Assembly (NCBI GenBank): GCA_016808115.1
Contig: JAEQBH010007399.1
Coordinates: 1-64,000, forward strand
DNA: 64,000 nt
DNA from: Tetrastigma voinierianum
Lineage: Eukaryota; Streptophyta; Magnoliopsida; Vitales; Vitaceae
Direction of reading: 5' to 3'
In this document: positions 1 through 10,965 of the stretch, in pieces
Layout: every line of letters starts with the position of its first letter
Numbering within the stretch: position 1 is the stretch's first letter
Made by a program: the position numbers and the translations under genes
The notes under the pieces: generated by a model
What the model was told of the DNA's origin: nothing
Seen by the model: the letters and a program-made list of their open reading frames with translations, nothing else
The model's database searches: none

Positions 1-9
1 TTTCTTATT

Positions 10-373
10 GGTTCCACATGAGATTGTAATGGATTGTGGGTGGTGACCCCAAGTTTGAGAGGATTCTCCCACCTATCAGGCGGTCTTTAAGTTGAGCTCT
101 CCTATTGGGTTTGGGTACCTATCATAGATGCTTTCATTGAGAGCTGGTGCATAGTGGGAAAAGGCTATCTGGTGCCCTAAAAGAGGGTCCGGAGTGAAAG
201 TTATCCAATGCGAGCCATCTGTGAACGTCCGGCTTCTCTAAGGGTGGGCAACGATACGATCCCACATCGACTCCATATGAGATTGTGGGTGATGCTAAGG
301 CTTGAGAGGTTCTCGTCTATCGAGCCAGTTTTTTTTTGGGTTTGACTCTTCTATTGGGCTTGGGTACCTATCA
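10..373. repeat. Pair of imperfect direct repeats (10-124 and 258-373)
   Basis: Two blocks of about 115 bp share the order TCCACAT, GAGATTGT, TTGAGAGG, TTCTC, CTATTGGG and TGGGTACCTATCA, about 249 bp apart. The TCCCACAT-type motif followed by GAGATTGTGGGTG is common near LTR-element remnants in plants. No coding potential is seen. They are probably fragments of a degraded retroelement; the family is not recognised. Confidence 0.55.
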
Positions 374-734
374 GTCCGTGAAAGCATTCCTGTCTCTAAT
401 TGATAGATTAGGCTCTCCTTGGTATGCCTGTTGTGCTAGAGCATTTCAAATCCTTGCCATGCTGGTTTTTCGGATTCTTCAAAACAGTCATCAGTTGTTT
501 CAAGAACAAATTCCGTTCAGAGTTCAAATGTTAAAAACAATATCCACATATTCGCACTTACTTTTTGTATATTTTTATATAATGCAAATTTTCAAATTGT
601 TATTAAGACACTAAACCAAAAAAAAAAAACAGAATATGAACTAAAGACCTCAGATCGCTCCCAGAAGCAACCTGCTTTGGTAATAAATATCTTGAAAAAG
701 AAAAACTATTTTTTTGTTAATTGCTGCTCCTTGT
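374..734. other. Intergenic, nothing recognised
   Basis: AT-rich sequence with a short A-run near 618. The open frame that reaches into it from 336 has no recognisable domain and plant-intergenic composition. No RNA gene or promoter motif stands out. Confidence 0.5.
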
Positions 735-742
735 GTTTCAAC

Positions 743-1002
743 TAGGGTGTAAACAAGTCAAGCTACAGCTACTCAAGATCGACTCATAGAATATTCGAAT
801 TCGACTCGGGGTTAATCCAGTTGAGTTCGAGTTTGAGTAACTCGAGTAGCTTGTCTAGTCGAGTTCGAGTATCATAATACCCGACTTAAGCTGCTCATGA
901 GTTTTTGAACATCTGAAAAAAAAAAAAAGCTCGATTGAATTCGAGTTTCGAGTTTTTTAATCGAATCTTTGAGCTTGGCAACTCAATTCATTACACCCCC
1001 TA
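743..1002. mobile_element. hAT-type MITE, 260 bp, with perfect 8-bp target-site duplication
   Basis: The left end reads TAGGGTGTAAAC and the right end ACACCCCCTA, which are imperfect terminal inverted repeats of the TAGGGGTGT class. The flanks carry the same 8 bases, GTTTCAAC, at 735-742 and 1003-1010. An 8-bp duplication is diagnostic of the hAT superfamily. The interior has many copies of TCGAGT / ACTCGA-like sequence in both orientations, so it is partly palindromic, as in other plant hAT MITEs. It encodes no protein and would need a transposase from elsewhere. Confidence 0.88.
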
Positions 1003-1010
1003 GTTTCAAC

Positions 1011-1797
1011 CATTCTCTATTATTTCAATTATTGCTCCTTGAACTATTATTATTCATCAGGCAGGCTGTCCAAGCAGCTGAGTGGTAAAGAAATATTGAT
1101 TTGGTGCGATCATATATTTGACATCAGAAAGGTATCATTTGTTTTCTTTTTTACAAATTACTCGCGGAATTCGGGAAACTGCAGGAGAAAACGATAAAAT
1201 GGTGGATGGGAAACTGAGAAATTAACAGAAAGCAGAAAATGTGGCTTTACAATGCCGAAGAGTCCTCCGTCCTCCCACTTGTAAATTTCCTTTTCTTCTC
1301 TGGAAATTGAATAACTTCAAATTTTTCTTGTAAGTTAAAAATGTGTTTGCCTTTTCTTTCATATTTTGCTCCATTTGAGATTGAATTGGTGGCAAAGCCT
1401 CGAAACTATTGTTTCTTTTGTTTTTTTCCTAGAAATCAAATGTCTCGACCATTGATGATAAAGACAACATGAGAAATTATTTGATTTAGGTCAATGTGTA
1501 GCAATATGTTTCAAAAATTGTTTTTAGCCAAATAGTTTCTTAGAATCGCCAAAAGTATATCTTAAAGTGGTTTTAGGAACTAAAAAGTTCCCTCCTCTCC
1601 TCTAAATCCTAATTTTTTTTGTTTTTTCTTTTCATCCACATTAGAAAGAAGGGATAGTTTTTTTTGTCTTTCTTATCCTGAAATCAAGTCCCTCACATCG
1701 TTTGTCCACTCAAATTTGGGCTCTTTTTGAATAAAGTGGTGTCTTTCACCGGATTTGAGTTTTTATTTAATTTTTCTTTGTTTTTTTGTGTTTTTAT
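1011..1797. other. Intergenic, nothing recognised
   Basis: AT-rich DNA with T-runs and no open frame with recognisable content. No RNA gene is seen. Confidence 0.45.
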
Positions 1798-4330
1798 TGT
1801 CGGACTTATTACGACGTGTAGTTGTGTCGTCGTATGACGGTTGATTTCTTCATTGGTTTTCATGTGGGCTATTCAAATGACATAGTGTTTGATCGGGAAT
1901 AGTCGTATAATCTGCATTAAATCGATATGTTTTTTAAGTATCCTAGAATCTTGCGAAATATTATAAGCATCTTAGGATTATCAATTGCATAAGTTTTGAG
2001 TCATTCATTCTTGTTATTTACTCAGATGTTATATCATCCTTTAATGTTTTTTTATCGCTGATTTATGTGTTTAGATGAAATATGTTGCTGTTCAAAATCG
2101 ATGAAATTTCTCTTTTCAAAAAAAAAAAAAAAAGTGCTTTTAGGAACAAATATCCGTATGAAATTCAAATACGAAAAACAATGTGGTAAAAATTTTTGTC
2201 AAATCAGTTGGACAACAGTTGTCTTTACATTCCCATTAGTTTCCCAGTTCAATCTTTAATTCAAATTTGAAAAAGAGTCCATGGGAGGGTTAAATATGTA
2301 TACTAAAAATTTGTAATATTACATTAGTGTATGGCTTAACAACACCTTTTCCGTGTGTACATGCCCACTCGTGACAATTCATGATCTGACCAAAAAAAAA
2401 AAAAAGGGGTGCAGTAACAGTGACACTCAATTGATTTGCCCTTCCTAAACTTGTGAAGTCCCACATTGCTTGGGATGGCATAGACCTAAGACTCAATGCT
2501 ACCGAGGTCTTTTCTTGAGAATGTAAGCCAAACATATACGCAAAAATGGGACGGATTGGAAGAAAGTTGTGTGTGCATCATTGCAACCCTACACCTGACA
2601 ATATCGAAAGGTTACAAATGGTATCAGATCTCAAGAATCATTTAGACTTTAGGCCAACCTTCTTTCTTTTTTTCAACTGCTTTTCACCAATCATTGTAAC
2701 ATTACATTTGGACCTAAATGTTGGAGCATTGACCACAGCATCAAGAAAATTTCAGAGTTTTAAAAATAACCATAATAATCTTCAAGGAAAATGATCTAAA
2801 CCCGAAGGATGCTGAATTATTACGGCGTGTGATTATGTCGTGATAAGCCCGTTGGTTGTTCGATTGTTTTCATATGGGTTATTCAAATAACATAATTGTT
2901 TCGATCAGATAAAGAAGTCATATCAAATCTCTGTTCATTTGTATGCTTCTTCAGATCTGGAATTTTAAGTATTATAAGCATCTTAGGATTATCAATTGTG
3001 TAGGTCTTGAATTGTTTATTCTTATTATTTACCCAGATGTTGTATCATCTTTTAACGTTTTTATCATTTTGATTTATGCGTTCAGATGTAACGTGTTGCT
3101 GTTCAAAATCAATGAAATTTCTTTTTTCAGGGAAAAAAAAAAAAAAAAGTTCTTTTAGGAACAAATATCCGTATGAAATTCAAATACGAAAAACAATGTG
3201 GTAAAAATTTGTCAAATCAGTTGGACAACAGTTACCTTTATATTCCCATTAGTTTCTCAGTTCAATCTTCAATTCAAATTTGAAAAAGAGTCCATGGGAG
3301 GGTTAAATATGTATACTAAAAATTTGTAATATTACATTAGTACTTCAAATTCGAGTATTACATTAATGCTGCATATGAAGATCAGTTATATATGATTTTG
3401 AAAGATTTGGAGAAACTCACAGAGGAGCATAAGAGAAATCGAGGAGAAACAATCATGGGATTAACAATATGATTTTGTACCATTTCTAACTTTCTCTCTC
3501 CCTTCACATACCTTTTCCCAAGTTGAGTCAATTAAGCTCATTTTTCCATTTTCATGGGATTAGTGTTAAAATTTTCCATTTTTCATGGGATTAATGTTAA
3601 ATTTTGCTAGAGTGACCATGGTTTTGGTTAGATCAATCACTCAAGTGGGTAGGATTTTCAATGCTTGTCAAAGGGGTGCAGTAACCACGAACGCTTGTCT
3701 GGTGAGATCATTTTGAGGTTTTACTGCAGTTTAACTAATGATCTCCGAGTTCGAGCACTAGAAATACAATTGTGTTATGTGATAGAGTTTTACAGTTCTT
3801 GTGATCCCTTCCGGCTCGCATGGAGATTAGTTTGGATGAGACGTGAAGCCACTTGACACCTTTCCGTGTGTACATGCCCCGCTCATGACTTAGTTCATGG
3901 TCTTACCAAAGAAAAAAAAGGGGGTGCAGTAACAGTGACATTCAAGTGATTTGCCCTTCCCTAAACGTGAAGTCCCATCACTTGGAAGGGACATGGGCAC
4001 TTTAAAAATTTCCAATCTTGCTTAGTCTTTTCTTGAGAGTGTAGGCCAAACATATAAGCAAGAACGGGGCGGATTGGAAGAAAGTCGTGTGTGCATCACT
4101 GCAACCCTAAACCCAACGATATCGGAAGGTTACAAATGTTATCAGATCTCAAGAATCATTTAGACTTTGAGGCCAACCTTTTTTTCAACTGCAGCACAAT
4201 TTTTTTCACCAATCATTGTAACATTACATTTGGACCTAAATGTTGGAGCATTGACCACAGCATCAAGAAAATTTCAGAGTTTTAAAAATGACCATAATAA
4301 TCTTCAAGGAAAATTATCTAAAACCGAAAG
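1798..4330. repeat. Tandem duplication of a ~1-kb unit (1798-2811 and 2812-4330)
   Basis: Copy 1 starts near TTATTACGACGTGTAG and copy 2 near TTATTACGGCGTGTGA. Both continue through the same blocks: TTCAAAATC(G/A)ATGAAATTTC, a poly-A tract, GAACAAATATCCGTATG, GTCCATGGGAGGGTT, then GGGTGCAGTAACAGTGACA, GATTTGCCCTTCC, CGGATTGGAAGAAAGT and a shared tail ending in AATCTTCAAGGAAAA. Copy 2 carries about 515 bp of extra sequence (about 3342-3855). Each copy has a TCCCA-containing block and a TTACAAATG(G/T)TATCAGATCTC block resembling an LTR followed by an initiator-tRNA-Met primer-binding site. The unit may therefore derive from a small LTR element. No supported gene. Confidence 0.8.
2619..2630 (+). 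promoter_or_regulatory. Possible retroelement primer-binding site
   Basis: TGGTATCAGATC matches 10 of the first 11 bases of the usual plant tRNA-iMet primer-binding site (TGGTATCAGAGC). The second tandem copy has TGTTATCAGATC at about 4138-4149. No gag or pol follows, so this is only a weak hint that the repeat unit comes from a TRIM-like element. Confidence 0.3.
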
Positions 4331-4531
4331 ATGATAGATTACAACTTCATCGATTAACCTCATTTTCATAGAGTTAATGCAACAAAATCCAAAAAAAAAA
4401 AAAGTTAACAAAGAAAAGCCAAAATTCCCCCATTAACCTCTTATGCCACAGCTCTCACAGCTACAACTCCCAAACTTGTTAATCACTGGTTCACACGTTT
4501 TCATGATCATGGAGGTTTAGGAAAACTGATC

Positions 4532-6379
4532 TTAACCAAAAATAATAACCAAATAAAGGGAAGAACAGAGAAGAACCTGAAATTTCATTGAGTGAAGAAC
4601 AAAGGATCGAGGGCTTTTGTATTGAGAGATATCGCCAGTATCATTTGCATCTGTTCTATACATGTGCTGGCGATGGCTTGTGAAGAGCAACACTTTCCGG
4701 CAGCATTCCACTGTCATGAAACCGCCACCAGGACTAAAATCCAATAAATGCGGGAGCTTGGTGTGGAGTTCTGTTCGACGGAGGCCAGTTGAGAGGCTGC
4801 CACAGTGTGTAGTGGAATGTGTATCAACTAAACTGTTCTTGGCCTATACTGGAACTGATAGCCAGTATCTGAGCATCACTGCTAAATTTCATGAAATCCA
4901 CTTTGGTTGTTAGGTTCTCAATGGTTTTCATCGGTTTCCTCTTGCCGCCTAAAAACTGTTCTCTGTTGTAAACATTCACAATCCCACTGGATGAACCTGC
5001 AGCCAAACAAAGCTCCACTTGAGGAAGCACAAAGAGCTGTACACCATTTATGCAGCCTTCATCTGTGCCTTTATGGGGAAGCAAGTCCTTGTTCTGAGGT
5101 CCAATTAGTGGAAATATGTCGTCTCCACCCGAGCTCAATAATTGCCGTCCATCATCAGAAAAGGCTAAAGATCGAACAGTCCCGTTCATCTTAAGGGTTC
5201 CTATCAGTTCCTTTGTTTTAGATGAAACCAACAAGATGTAACCTTCATTTGCCTAAAGGCGTGAATTTGCTGGAATCGAAACCTCGAAGTTTCCAAACTT
5301 ATACCTCTCTACCAATCAGGGTCTATTTTGTCAACTCTGGCTTTCCCTTCGTCGAAACTGTAAAAGAACTTTCTTCTCCCTGCTATGATAACCTGAGACC
5401 CGTCGGGCAAGAAAGATGCTTTCCGAATAGGGCAATCTTCAAGGAAGATGCTTTGAATTTTGGTGTTCCTTTTGCCATCAATTTGAAAAAATCTGACCCT
5501 TCGGTCTAGACCAGCAGTAAGCAGCAACTGAGCGTTGCGATGGAATTGAACAGAGTTAATAGGACCATTAGAAGGGTCCTCTGCATTGGCATCTACCAGT
5601 TTTGAATATTCCAGAAGTCCAGGCAGCAATTTTTTTGTACCATTTTCACAGCAGATCTTCATTTGTCCGAAGAATATCATCAGCAGATTCAACATCCTTG
5701 TGACCTGGGCGCAGCTTCTACAACCCCATTTTTCTTCATCTGATGATTCATCATCATCGAGCTATGTAAACCTTGATCGCGAATCCACGTTGAGCCCACT
5801 CTGTTTCAAATTCCAGCTTAGCATGCTGAGCTCTCAACGGAGTACTGCGTAATCTGAACCAGAGATTAGCTCTAGATCCTCTGCCTTCCTCAGCTTCCTC
5901 AATCTATTGCTTTAGAAATATTTATATTGGTTTTCTCCTTCTTCATCACCCAGGCCCAGGTTTCCTTTGCTTGGTACCATCCTCTTCATCACTACTTTCC
6001 TTGGCGAGTCTGCATCCTCCTCGTAAACAGATAGAACTTACTATTTGCCGATCTATCAGTGAGAGCCAAGTAGAATCTTTCTCTGCCTCGGTTTGCACAT
6101 CTTCGTCACCTACCTTCCCAAATTCAATTGGGGCATAGAGAGATCCAAACAAGAAGTTCTCTAGTTTCTTCATTTCTCTTTCCTCCTCAACTTCCAGTTG
6201 CTTTTCTTCTTCTTTCCGTTCTTTCTTCACTTCTTGGTCCTTATAATATCTGGAACCATTCCTGTCATCTTTTAACATGTTCATTTTCCTTCCAAAGGTG
6301 AAGGGGAGATCGACATCCTCCCTTTTTAGTCTTGGCTGACTCTGTTTTTATGGAAAATGTTTTGAGAAATTAAACTCAT
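4532..6379 (-). CDS. UTP18: U3 snoRNA-associated protein 18 homolog (WD40; SSU processome), frameshifted as read
   Basis: UTP18 is a nucleolar WD40-repeat subunit of the small-subunit processome that binds U3 snoRNP and acts in early 18S rRNA maturation. The chosen start, ATG at 6379-6377, gives MSLISQN, which resembles plant homologs as I recall them, and lies 22 nt after a splice acceptor (TTGCAG, 6407-6402). Recognisable blocks in order are KLENFLFGSLYAPIEFGK, SDEED, LPGLLEYSKLVDANAEDP, PINSVQFHRNAQLLLTAGLD, FQIDGKRNTKIQSIFLEDCP, LLSSGGD, SGIVNVYNREQFLGGKRKP, ENLTTKVDFMKF and a C-terminal DFSPGGGFM. No introns are needed in the coding part. Several 1-nt shifts split the frame (near 6300, 5940, 5850, 5700, 5270, 5110, 4830 and 4700). 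For example, DLRTRTC is read in a different frame from the HKGTDEGC that follows it. Losses at G and A runs suggest sequencing error; a recent pseudogene is the alternative. The exact stop is uncertain (4532 or near 4665). Confidence 0.85.
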
Positions 6380-6401
6380 CTTGGCAAGATGAAGGCTTTT
6401 G

Positions 6402-6990
6402 CTGCAAAGATATGCAAATAAATGAATTCGTCAATCACCAACCAAACAGGGGCAATATCATACCTAGTTTGCTTTGGAAAAAAACTTGAGAATCAATGAA
6501 AAAAAATTATAGTCAAGCATTCCAAGATTAACAAGTTCAACTTTGTCATTTCAAATTACCAACCAAATGAGAATTCGGGCAAATAGGGAGGAAAAATACA
6601 AGAGAACAGAAAGTAAAGGAAAATTATTCAGATAGATTTGAAGTTGATAATTTTTTTATGCAGTTCATAAGACATGTTTCGCCCTTTTTTTTTTTCTGCT
6701 TTTATAAAGATTAAATAAGCAGAAAATGCATAACTTTCTATCTAATTGCATTTCAATTCTCTTACTTGTATTTTTCTTGGTAGACTAAACACTTGAAAAT
6801 AATTGCCCAAGTATTTTCTTTTTTCTCCTTTCCTAGAACCAAACAAAGTGCCATGGATTCAAAACACTACCGCCTTCCTGATATTCAAACAAAATTTTGA
6901 TCACACCGATAAAAATCAAAAGAAAAAAGAAAATCCAGTAAATCAATATTATGGGGTTCTTCTCACCACTGTTAACAGCGTGGAGGAAGA
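6402..6990 (-). other. Probable 5'-leader intron of the UTP18 gene
   Basis: On the minus strand a pyrimidine-rich AT-rich stretch ends in CATATCTTTGCAG at 6402, immediately before the short leader and ATG of UTP18. Upstream, about 6960-7150, lies C/T-rich leader-like sequence. Between them no coding frame is conserved. The donor is not fixed; GTGAGAAG near 6965 is a candidate. Assignment rests on the good acceptor and the composition change. Confidence 0.5.
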
Positions 6991-7090
6991 AAGTCGGCGC
7001 TACCGAGTAATTGAGATCCTTGTGACGAGACCAGTGTAGCGTGGAGGGAGGGAAGGTTTGTATTGCAGAGGGGAGAGTGAAAGGTTTTTT

Positions 7091-7098
7091 TAGGGTTT
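7091..7098 (-). promoter_or_regulatory. Telo-box (AAACCCTA) in UTP18 promoter/leader
   Basis: The minus strand reads AAACCCTA here, inside a CT-rich stretch typical of plant transcription start regions (about 7000-7150). Telo-boxes are known to be enriched in promoters of plant ribosomal-protein and ribosome-biogenesis genes, which fits a UTP18 gene about 700 bp downstream. Confidence 0.55.
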
Positions 7099-7159
7099 GG
7101 TCTCGCAGAAAAGAGGGGAGGATGGGGAGAGGCAGCAGTGGAGAGAGAGAAGGGAAGGG

Positions 7160-7562
7160 GTGGGTTTTTATTTTTATTTTATATTAAAAATATATATATA
7201 TAATTTTGAAAATATTATTTATTTAGCCCTTCATATTTATTAAAAATAATGTTCATATTTTAATTTTAAAATATGATTTATGGTTATTTTTTGGAACAAT
7301 TAAAAATTAAATTTAGTAAATATATTACAAAAATAAATTGTATTTATGTTACCTAATATTTAGCATGAGGTAATAATTGATAAATGTATAAATAATATCC
7401 TACTTATATATTTATTATTTTTAATTCATATATATATATATAGAAATCAAAATTTGTGTGTTTATATTAAATTCACATTTTTCTAATTTACTGAAATTCA
7501 TAATATAATATATTTGACTATCATCCAATAGGGTCTCTAAAGATCAAGTAACGAGGCCACGT
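7160..7562. repeat. AT-rich segment of a dispersed/tandem repeat (unit R)
   Basis: Blocks such as TTTTAAAATATGATTTATGG, ATGTTA(C/T)CTAATATTTAGC, TGTATAAATAATATCC and TATCATCCAAT reappear in the same order at about 19005-19240. It also contains (TA)n runs. The copy is cut by the Ty3/gypsy element that follows, and the matching continuation resumes after 13623. Confidence 0.7.
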
Positions 7563-7564
7563 CA

Positions 7565-8420
7565 TGGCTTTCACGTCCTTACCATGCTACGGCGCTTGTA
7601 AATCCATAAATGCAATTTCTCTCTCAATGCCTTCATACCTTCTAAGATAGCAGATAATGCAGATCTCCCTTCCCCTAACTCAGATTTTTATTAGCTAATA
7701 AAATACAAGACACCGCAGCGCCCCACATCTCGACGCCATGCTTTCTATGGATCCAACTCCAATAAATGAATTTAACCAAGTGGACACGCAAACCCTTTGC
7801 AGCATGACGCTCTATGCATCCTAAGACAAATACGACTATCCACTCAAATTAAGACTTAATCCAGCCAGCCCAGCAATTCTTCCGCTCTGTGAGGCCCCGA
7901 CTGAATGAAACTCCTATACACGTACCACGCAAATCCCATTAGTGAGCAGGGAGTCCCTCCGCCTGGTGAGTCTCACCCAGTATCCTTCCCCATTGGGAGT
8001 CCCCTTTGATAGAGCTCAAACTACCGGAGTCTTTCCCGCCTAGAGGTGAGTCCTTCCCGCCTAGGAGTCTTTCCAAATTTAGAGTCCTTCCTCCTTTAGA
8101 CTCCTTAATGAGGAATTTGTTGCACCTTACTAGGAAGCTTGCCGCCCAAGGCTCCTCGCCTATATTGCCGACATTCCCACACCGATTCCGCTTGGCCCGC
8201 GCCACACCCTAGGCCCCCCTGTCGCGAGCAGCCGTGGACACCACCACAGTCATTCCAACAGACATTTGTCGCCTTCCCTACGTATGCGTGCTTAGCCTTC
8301 ACACTTCTCAGGCCTCCGAGCACTTGTTTCCCATCTTGCCTTGCCTGCTTCAGCAAAGGTCACGGGCCAAGGCAAATACTCACGCCATACGACTCTGTTA
8401 TTTGGGCCGAGGGGCTAACA
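7565..8420 (-). repeat. 3' LTR of the gypsy element (left copy)
   Basis: Matches the right LTR in order: TCTCAATGCC, CCTAACTC, ATTTTTATTAGCTA(A/T)TAAAATACAAGACA, ACCAAGTGG(A/G)CACGC, AAATCCCA, repeated GAGTCCTTC and CCGCCTAG motifs, and a GGGGCTAACA right end. The left boundary has diverged and is approximate. Many substitutions and indels separate the copies, so the insertion is old. Confidence 0.75.
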
Positions 8421-8434
8421 AACCCTCCCCACTG
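8421..8434 (-). promoter_or_regulatory. Polypurine tract of gypsy element
   Basis: The minus strand reads CAGTGGGGAGGGTT directly before the 3' LTR that starts TGTTAGCCCC, the expected place for the plus-strand primer. Confidence 0.6.
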
Positions 8435-8479
8435 TAGTATTCAACGCCCCGTTGACTTCAACCGCCGCAGATCAAGGAT

Positions 8480-8620
8480 CTCAATTCTCAAACCGCCATA
8501 ATGTAGCACCCTTTTCCAAATTTGGCTTGATCAATGTCCTTCCAATTAACTAAGTATTCGGTCCACTGCTCTTCCAGCTCCTCATCTTCCTATCCCGTGC
8601 GATGTTTGCAATCTCAATAA
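8480..8620 (-). pseudogene. Chromodomain remnant at gypsy integrase C terminus
   Basis: Minus-strand translation gives EELEEQWTEYLVNWK and, after a 1-nt shift, EKGATLWRFEN. This matches the chromodomain core (xYLVKWKG... WE... LWxFE) found at the integrase end of plant chromoviruses such as Tekay/Del and Reina. It would guide integration to marked chromatin. It is frameshifted and sits just before the 3' LTR, as expected. Confidence 0.7.
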
Positions 8621-8958
8621 TTCGACCTAACCATAGCGGGTTCCGTCACGACTCCGTCCGATCAGATCACCGTGATAAGGCTTCAAGAAGCTATACGGGA
8701 ATGTGTGGTGGTGCTTTCAACCTCCGGTAGCTTCACTTGTGTGCCACGCTCCCACACACGCCCACAACTTCAAAGGGTCCATCATATTTCTAATCAAACC
8801 TCTCAACCAGCTGATAATTCCACTCCTTCCGCATCCAAGAGTTGATTCAACAGAACCATCTCCTTGCTCAAATTCCAAAGGTCTCGCCTTGTCCGCATAT
8901 CACTTTTCATGCGTTTACTTCACTTTCTAGGTCGCCTCGGCTTCATCAAGGCTACCCG

Positions 8959-9490
8959 CTAAGACTTCAGGTAAACTTGTAACGCAGTCACTGGGCTCAC
9001 ACTATATCTGTGTTGCTCAAGAACCAATACGTCCAAGGGCGTACGTGGCTGGAACCCGATTGCTACCTCAAAAGGGTTCATACCTGTGTCTGAACTTTGC
9101 TGCAGATTGTAGGACAACTGCGCCTGCTCTAGAAGTTCCAACCAATTTTTTTGAGAGGCTGTCACGAAGTGGCACAAATACTCTTCTAGCATCTTATTCA
9201 CTCGCTCTGTCTGACCATCAGTTTGAGGGTGATTCGCAGTCAAGAACTTGCATTCAGACCCACATCTCACACCAACCCAAACCTCGCCTCGTAAACCGCG
9301 TATCTCGATCGCTCACAATGTCCTCAGGCATCCCAAAACATACCATTATCAAGATGCTGTCGCTTCTTCGCCGACACTCACTGGGTCGAAGATGAAGACA
9401 ACGTACCCGGAAAACCCGTCTACCACCACCAAACCGATCCAAAGCCCTACTTTAAACCCACCGATGAAGTCCATCGATACACACCGCTAT
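8959..9490 (-). pseudogene. Ty3/gypsy integrase core (broken)
   Basis: Minus-strand pieces include MDFIGG near 9480, MPEDIVSDRDTRF near 9300 and ANHPQTDGQTERVNKMLEEY near 9190. These are the hallmarks of the retroviral-type integrase catalytic core, with the second Asp in DRDTRF and the Glu after QTERVN. The following NWLELLEQAQLSYNLQ and MNPFEVAIG match the integrase C-terminal part. The pieces are in different frames. Confidence 0.85.
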
Positions 9491-10639
9491 GGCTTCTCCT
9501 GACTGATAGGGTCAGAATAATCCCGCCTTCTTCCGCTCTGCCTTGTCAACTGGATAAACATGGCATGTTCACATATGTCAGACGTCTTCCTTCATCTTAT
9601 TAACAAAGACCGTGTCAAAGAATGCTGTAAAGTTCTTCTTCTCTCCGGGTGACTAAATTTATTTGCACATGTGCTCTTCAAGCAGCCTCTCTTGTCTTAG
9701 TTTTCACAAGGCACATATAGCTTCCCCTCCTTTTCAAGTAAAGCACCTCATTCTCGAGCGTATCGGGCCAGGGTTCCCTCTTTCACCCGCTCTACCAGCT
9801 TTTAATACGTTGAGTCTTGTGCAGCTTCAAGTCTTACTCGTTGTTTGAAATATGTCACAATTGAACTCAACGATCCTACATAACTCGCAACTTCCTTCTT
9901 ACTCAAAGCATCTACCACTTGGTTGTGTCGACCCGCCACACCCACACTCAAACCAAGTCAGGCCAAGAACTTGCCACTGCTTAAGTCATAAGCTTTGAGT
10001 TGTGAAGAAAAGGGCAACATTGTTAGTCACTACCATAAACCAGTTCCCACTGATAGTGTCAGTTCTAAGGCAATGGATGACCAGTACACCCTTTCTCAAG
10101 GCCAGACCTTCCTCCGTCGTGATTCAACTTCCAACTCAAATGCTACCGGATGCCCCTCGCACCAAAGATCACCCAGGCTCTGTCCCACGTGATCCGTATG
10201 CACTTCAAACTAAGAACTCCAAGTCGAAAGGGGGCCTCAAACTCGGCTCAGGTGACCATCTTTGAGCTTTTAGGTGAAGTCAGTCGATCCCATTCCCACT
10301 TCCTCTCTTTTTCAAAAGGTCCAGAGCACCATATCTCGAATAGCCTGGGTGATAAACTCCTCGTAGTTTGCTAAGTCGAGGAACGATTAGTTCACACCTG
10401 GTCGAGGTCACTAATCTCGAATTGTCGCCAACCCTTCACCCCATCCTTAATTTCTGACTTTAAAATCGATGACCCAAAAACTTGATTCTCTTGGCCCGGG
10501 AAAGCAAACTCACACTTCTCTTCTTGACATAACCGGTTCGCCGTCCACAAGCACCATCTCACAGCTCACTGCGGATTCTAGAGCCTGCCAGATCACTATG
10601 TCAGTCTGAAGTATACCACACCACGAATGAATCCAGAAG

Positions 10640-10965
10640 CCGAATAGGGACATCATTCATGAGGTTACAAAAATGTGGGCGAGCATTAGTCAAACCAAAA
10701 GGCATAACTAAAATTCAAAAACCCACACTGCAGTTACACATAAGCCTTTGCCTCACCCTCTACCCACGCCAAGACTCGCTAATATCCTCACTCCAAGTCT
10801 AGCTCGTGCGGCACTGCCTGCTCAATCAACTTAACAATTCCAATGTACCTAAAGGTATCACTTGTTCTTAATCGTGACTTTATTCAAGGTCTGTAGTCCA
10901 CACACATCCGGTTAGTCCCATCTTGCTTCTTTCCGAACAACACCAGCACCACTGCTCCATACTAA
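10640..10965 (-). pseudogene. Ty3/gypsy reverse transcriptase fragments
   Basis: On the minus strand, PVLFVRKK(Q)DGTNRMCVDY followed by LNKVTIKNK occurs at about 10860-10950, and VMPFGLTNA followed by FCNLMND at about 10640-10710. These are RT finger/palm motifs of gypsy elements. The segment between them is too short for an intact RT and the catalytic YxDD block was not located, so the domain is deleted or scrambled. Confidence 0.8.

Noticed and set aside
4662..5509. Four plus-strand frames of 83-95 codons
   Set aside because: All are antisense to UTP18, whose WD40 blocks are unmistakable on the minus strand.
8139..8501. Plus-strand Pro/Cys/His-rich 120-codon frame
   Set aside because: Lies across the gypsy 3' LTR and the antisense of its chromodomain; GC-rich composition explains its openness.
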